From Bacteroidales bacterium UBA3143 (GTDB taxonomy: Bacteria > Bacteroidota > Bacteroidia > Bacteroidales > Dysgonomonadaceae): a stretch of DNA of 64,000 nt. Below the pieces are notes generated by a model that saw only the letters and a list, made by a program, of their open reading frames with translations, searched no databases and had not been told where the DNA came from. The translations under genes and the position numbers were made by a program. The stretch spans positions 16,444-80,443 of the forward strand of contig DEZB01000023.1 of NCBI GenBank assembly GCA_002364735.1, read 5' to 3'. Below, one piece after another: positions 61,650 to 64,000 of this stretch. Every line of letters begins with the position of its first letter. The stretch's first letter is position 1.

Positions 61650-63320
61650 ATGACCAACAAACCAACTATCACACTATCAGACAAAACAGTGGGCGACTGG
61701 CTCGAATATTGGGCTGAAGAGACGCCTGACAAAGAATACATTGTTTACTCCGATCGCAATCTCCGCTTTACTTGGGAGAAATTCAATGAAAGAGTGGATC
61801 ACATGGCTAAGGGTTTGATAGCCATAGGGGTGACACGTGGCACGAATGTGGGCATCTGGGCACAGAACGTGCCCGATTGGCTTACATTTCTTTATGCCAC
61901 TGCTAAGATTGGTGCTGTGGCGGTGACAGTAAACACAAACTACCGATCTGAAGAATTGCTTTACATTCTTAAAAACTCAGATATGCACACACTCTGCATG
62001 ACTGATGGTGTGCCTGGAAGCAACTACACAGATATTATCTATGAACTTGTGCCAGAGCTGAAGAAGGTGCAACGCGGCAAACTGAGTTCTGAGCATTTTC
62101 CAGAACTAAAGAACGTGGTTTATATTGGTCAAGAGAAATACAGGGGGATGTATAACACCGCAGAGGTACTGCTCTTGGGGAAAAATGTGCAAGATTGCGC
62201 GTTCAACCAACTGCGTTCGCTTTCTACATCACAGGATGTGGTGAATATGCAGTACACTTCTGGCACAACAGGATTTCCCAAAGGTGTGATGCTTACCCAC
62301 CACAATATCGTCAATAACGGTTACCTAACAGGGCTACATATGCAATTCACTCAAGACGATAAATGTTGTGTATGTGTTCCTCTTTTCCATTGCTTTGGTG
62401 TGGTTTTAGCCACTATGTGTTGCTTGGCTCATGGCAGCACACAGGTTATGGTAGAACGGTTCGATCCGTTGGTAACGCTTGCCTCTATTCATAAAGAGCG
62501 CTGTACAGTTTTGCATGGTGTGCCAACTATGTTTATTGCTCAGCTAAACCATCCCATGTTCAATATGTTTGATATGCGTTCTCTACGAACAGGCATCATG
62601 GCTGGGGCACTTTGTCCTGAAGAGTTGATGAGGCAAGTGAACGAAAAGATGTTTATGGATCTTACAAGTGTCTACGGAATGACCGAGACATCTCCAGGCA
62701 TGACACAGAGCCGCGTTGACGATCCGTTTGAGGTGCGCCTTTCTACAGTTGGGAGCGAATACGAATTCACAGAGGTGAAGGTACTCAATCTCGAAACAGG
62801 AGAAGAGTGTCCCGTTGGCGTTGAGGGAGAGATATGTTGCAGGGGTTATAATGTGATGAAAGGTTACTACAAAAATCCCGAAGCGACAGCAGAAGTGATT
62901 GATGCCGATGGTTTTATGCACTCGGGAGATTTGGGTGTAAAAGATGAAAACGGCAATTACCGCATCACTGGTCGCATAAAGGATATGATTATCAGGGGAG
63001 GAGAGAACATTTCTCCGAAAGAAGTGGAAGACTATCTCTACAAGATGCCAGAAGTGCAAGATGTGCAGGTGGTTGCTGTAGCCTCAGAGCGCTATGGTGA
63101 AGATGTTGGAGCCTTCATTATTCAGAAAAAGGGTTATCGTGAACTCACTACGCAAGATGTGCGCGACTATTGCAAAGGACATATTGCTAAATACAAGATA
63201 CCTCGCTACGTGTTTATTGTAGATGCTTTTCCACTTACTGGAAGTGGCAAAATTCAAAAGTTTCGTTTACGAGAGATGGCACTTGAGCTATGTGAGAAAA
63301 ATGGGATTGAGATTCGTTGA
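61650..63320 (+). CDS. AMP-binding acyl-CoA ligase family enzyme
   Basis: Adenylate-forming enzyme of 556 residues. Motifs are ordered: the phosphate loop YTSGTTGFPKGVML, HGVPTMFIAQLNHP, TSVYGMTETSPGM, HSGDLGVKDENGNYRITGR, and the catalytic Lys in PLTGSGKIQKFRLREMA. This is the medium/long-chain fatty acid or aryl acid CoA ligase pattern; the exact substrate cannot be read from sequence. The gene has visibly higher GC than its neighbours (29 of 60 bases in a sample at 62041-62100). It forms a probable pair with the XRE-cupin regulator. Confidence 0.9.
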   Translation: MTNKPTITLSDKTVGDWLEYWAEETPDKEYIVYSDRNLRFTWEKFNERVDHMAKGLIAIGVTRGTNVGIWAQNVPDWLTFLYATAKIGAVAVTVNTNYRSEELLYILKNSDMHTLCMTDGVPGSNYTDIIYELVPELKKVQRGKLSSEHFPELKNVVYIGQEKYRGMYNTAEVLLLGKNVQDCAFNQLRSLSTSQDVVNMQYTSGTTGFPKGVMLTHHNIVNNGYLTGLHMQFTQDDKCCVCVPLFHCFGVVLATMCCLAHGSTQVMVERFDPLVTLASIHKERCTVLHGVPTMFIAQLNHPMFNMFDMRSLRTGIMAGALCPEELMRQVNEKMFMDLTSVYGMTETSPGMTQSRVDDPFEVRLSTVGSEYEFTEVKVLNLETGEECPVGVEGEICCRGYNVMKGYYKNPEATAEVIDADGFMHSGDLGVKDENGNYRITGRIKDMIIRGGENISPKEVEDYLYKMPEVQDVQVVAVASERYGEDVGAFIIQKKGYRELTTQDVRDYCKGHIAKYKIPRYVFIVDAFPLTGSGKIQKFRLREMALELCEKNGIEIR

Positions 63321-64000
63321 GGGTCTTTTGATTTACTTCAATCACAACGCCTACACTTAGCTCGTATTATTCACGTTTTTACTTTGCGTAGATGCGTGCA
63401 CTTCGACTTCGCTCAGCAATTAGATAGAAGAGATTATTTATCTCAAAGCTTCCAATAGTTGTCTATATTCAATTTCACAGGCCGCATCTACGATGCTTGA
63501 GATCATTTGATCAGATGATTACTACAGACAGTACTGCATCTACGACGCGTTGGTGTAGCTTTATATTTAAATAGTTGGTGATAGTTGTAACTGTTTTGTT
63601 TAAATACCATTAGCCAAATTCCCAACTATATAGTCTTAGCAAGAAAACGCCAAATACTGCATTTCGACAGGCTCAATGTACCACATTACTCTCATTTTTG
63701 AAACAGTCATTTACTAAGAGTAAACTCCTTATTTTCATCTCGATAGCTATCGGGACAAAAGCCTTGACTTTGACGTTTTCTTGTCAAAGACTCATTAAGA
63801 GAAGTTTTCTGGCAGATAATATATAAATGCTGTTTATGATTTAGCAAATTATTTTTTAACTCCATCGGAGCAACCTGTCTGTAGTAAATTCTAAACAGCA
63901 CTGCTAAAGCTCCTTTAGTTTGGGTCAAATTAAGAGGAGCTTTATCTTCTATTTTCAATAAGGTAATAAGGTTGAGTGGAGAGAGCAGCATCAGTTACTA
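63321..64000. other. Non-coding tail with dispersed repeat motifs
   Basis: About 680 bases without a credible gene; a 94-codon reverse frame at 63707-63991 has no family features and probably is chance. Visible motifs are CTTCGACTTCGCTCAGC at 63401, ATTTCGACAGGCTCAATG at 63661, the palindrome CGATAGCTATCG at 63741, and direct copies of GCATCTACG at 63484 and 63536 with an inverted copy at 63387. Confidence 0.55.

Noticed and set aside
63707..63991. 94-codon reverse frame at the window end
   Set aside because: No family features, low complexity, and it includes dispersed repeat motifs such as CGATAGCTATCG.
1..64000. tRNA or rRNA genes
   Set aside because: No cloverleaf with GTTCGA-type T arm or rRNA segment was recognised by eye in any gap; a covariance-model scan would be decisive.

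Overview
This AT-rich window looks like a chromosomal segment of a member of the Bacteroidota, most likely order Bacteroidales. The reasons are internal. Upstream regions repeatedly carry the Bacteroidota-type -7 element TAnnTTTG instead of a classical -10 box. There is a gldH lipoprotein gene, and several families largely confined to this phylum occur (TIGR02757, DUF5715, DUF6261). The ATP synthase operon has the order atpD-atpC-atpI-like-atpB-E-F-H-A-G, with a signal peptide on AtpB. I cannot name a genus from sequence alone.

Layout. 1-6.98 kb is a forward housekeeping block: the end of rimM, then dxr, rseP, metF, holB, ricT and gldH. It meets a reverse operon of three storage-glucan genes (6.98-11.6 kb: debranching enzyme, GT4 glycosyltransferase, GH57 amylase). 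After a 764-base gap with a 42-base direct repeat come a rhomboid protease, an SLC12-like transporter, meso-diaminopimelate dehydrogenase, lgt, a flavodiiron protein and nagB (12.4-19.6 kb). A 935-base non-coding stretch leads to an unusual two-gene cassette (20.5-23.6 kb): a zinc-dependent phospholipase C-like protein with an internal hydrophobic segment and a CARDB-like partner. Then come reverse genes for a queuosine-precursor transporter, a Tat-exported sugar isomerase-like protein and a small exported protein, followed by the full F1Fo ATP synthase operon (26.5-33.7 kb).

34.1-36.9 kb is a reverse envelope-stress-like locus: TPR protein, ECF sigma factor, putative anti-sigma factor and a Spy/CpxP-like protein. 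37.1-42.5 kb holds prmA, an AspT/YidE-type transporter and a CBM20-containing 4-alpha-glucanotransferase. 43.0-47.0 kb holds mgsA, a phosphosugar mutase and a C69 peptidase in reverse. 47.2-52.5 kb is a forward cell-cycle and replication block (divIC, a membrane protein, xerD, dnaN, a DnaQ-like exonuclease, a DUF5715 protein, truA). 52.5-55.9 kb holds a TIGR02757 protein, a gamma-carbonic anhydrase-like protein and aminopeptidase P in reverse.

The last 8 kb is accessory in character. A metallophosphoesterase is followed by a decayed type II restriction-modification pair: a frameshifted C5 methyltransferase lacking its target-recognition region, and a HpaII-like endonuclease stub that runs into an RHS-repeat fragment. 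Next are a strictly periodic 41-bp hairpin tandem array, a strong sigma-54 promoter with upstream TGACA palindromes, and a DUF6261 gene. The window ends with an XRE-cupin regulator paired with an acyl-CoA ligase, and a repeat-littered non-coding tail.

The genes make a coherent anaerobe or microaerobe picture: glycogen-like storage and turnover (debranching enzyme, GT4, GH57, malQ, phosphosugar mutase, methylglyoxal synthase), O2 or NO detoxification (flavodiiron protein), peptidoglycan and lipoprotein maturation (ddh, lgt, nagB, divIC) and proton-coupled ATP synthesis. The most unexplained pieces are the phospholipase/CARDB cassette and the 41-bp array plus sigma-54 promoter upstream of the DUF6261 gene.
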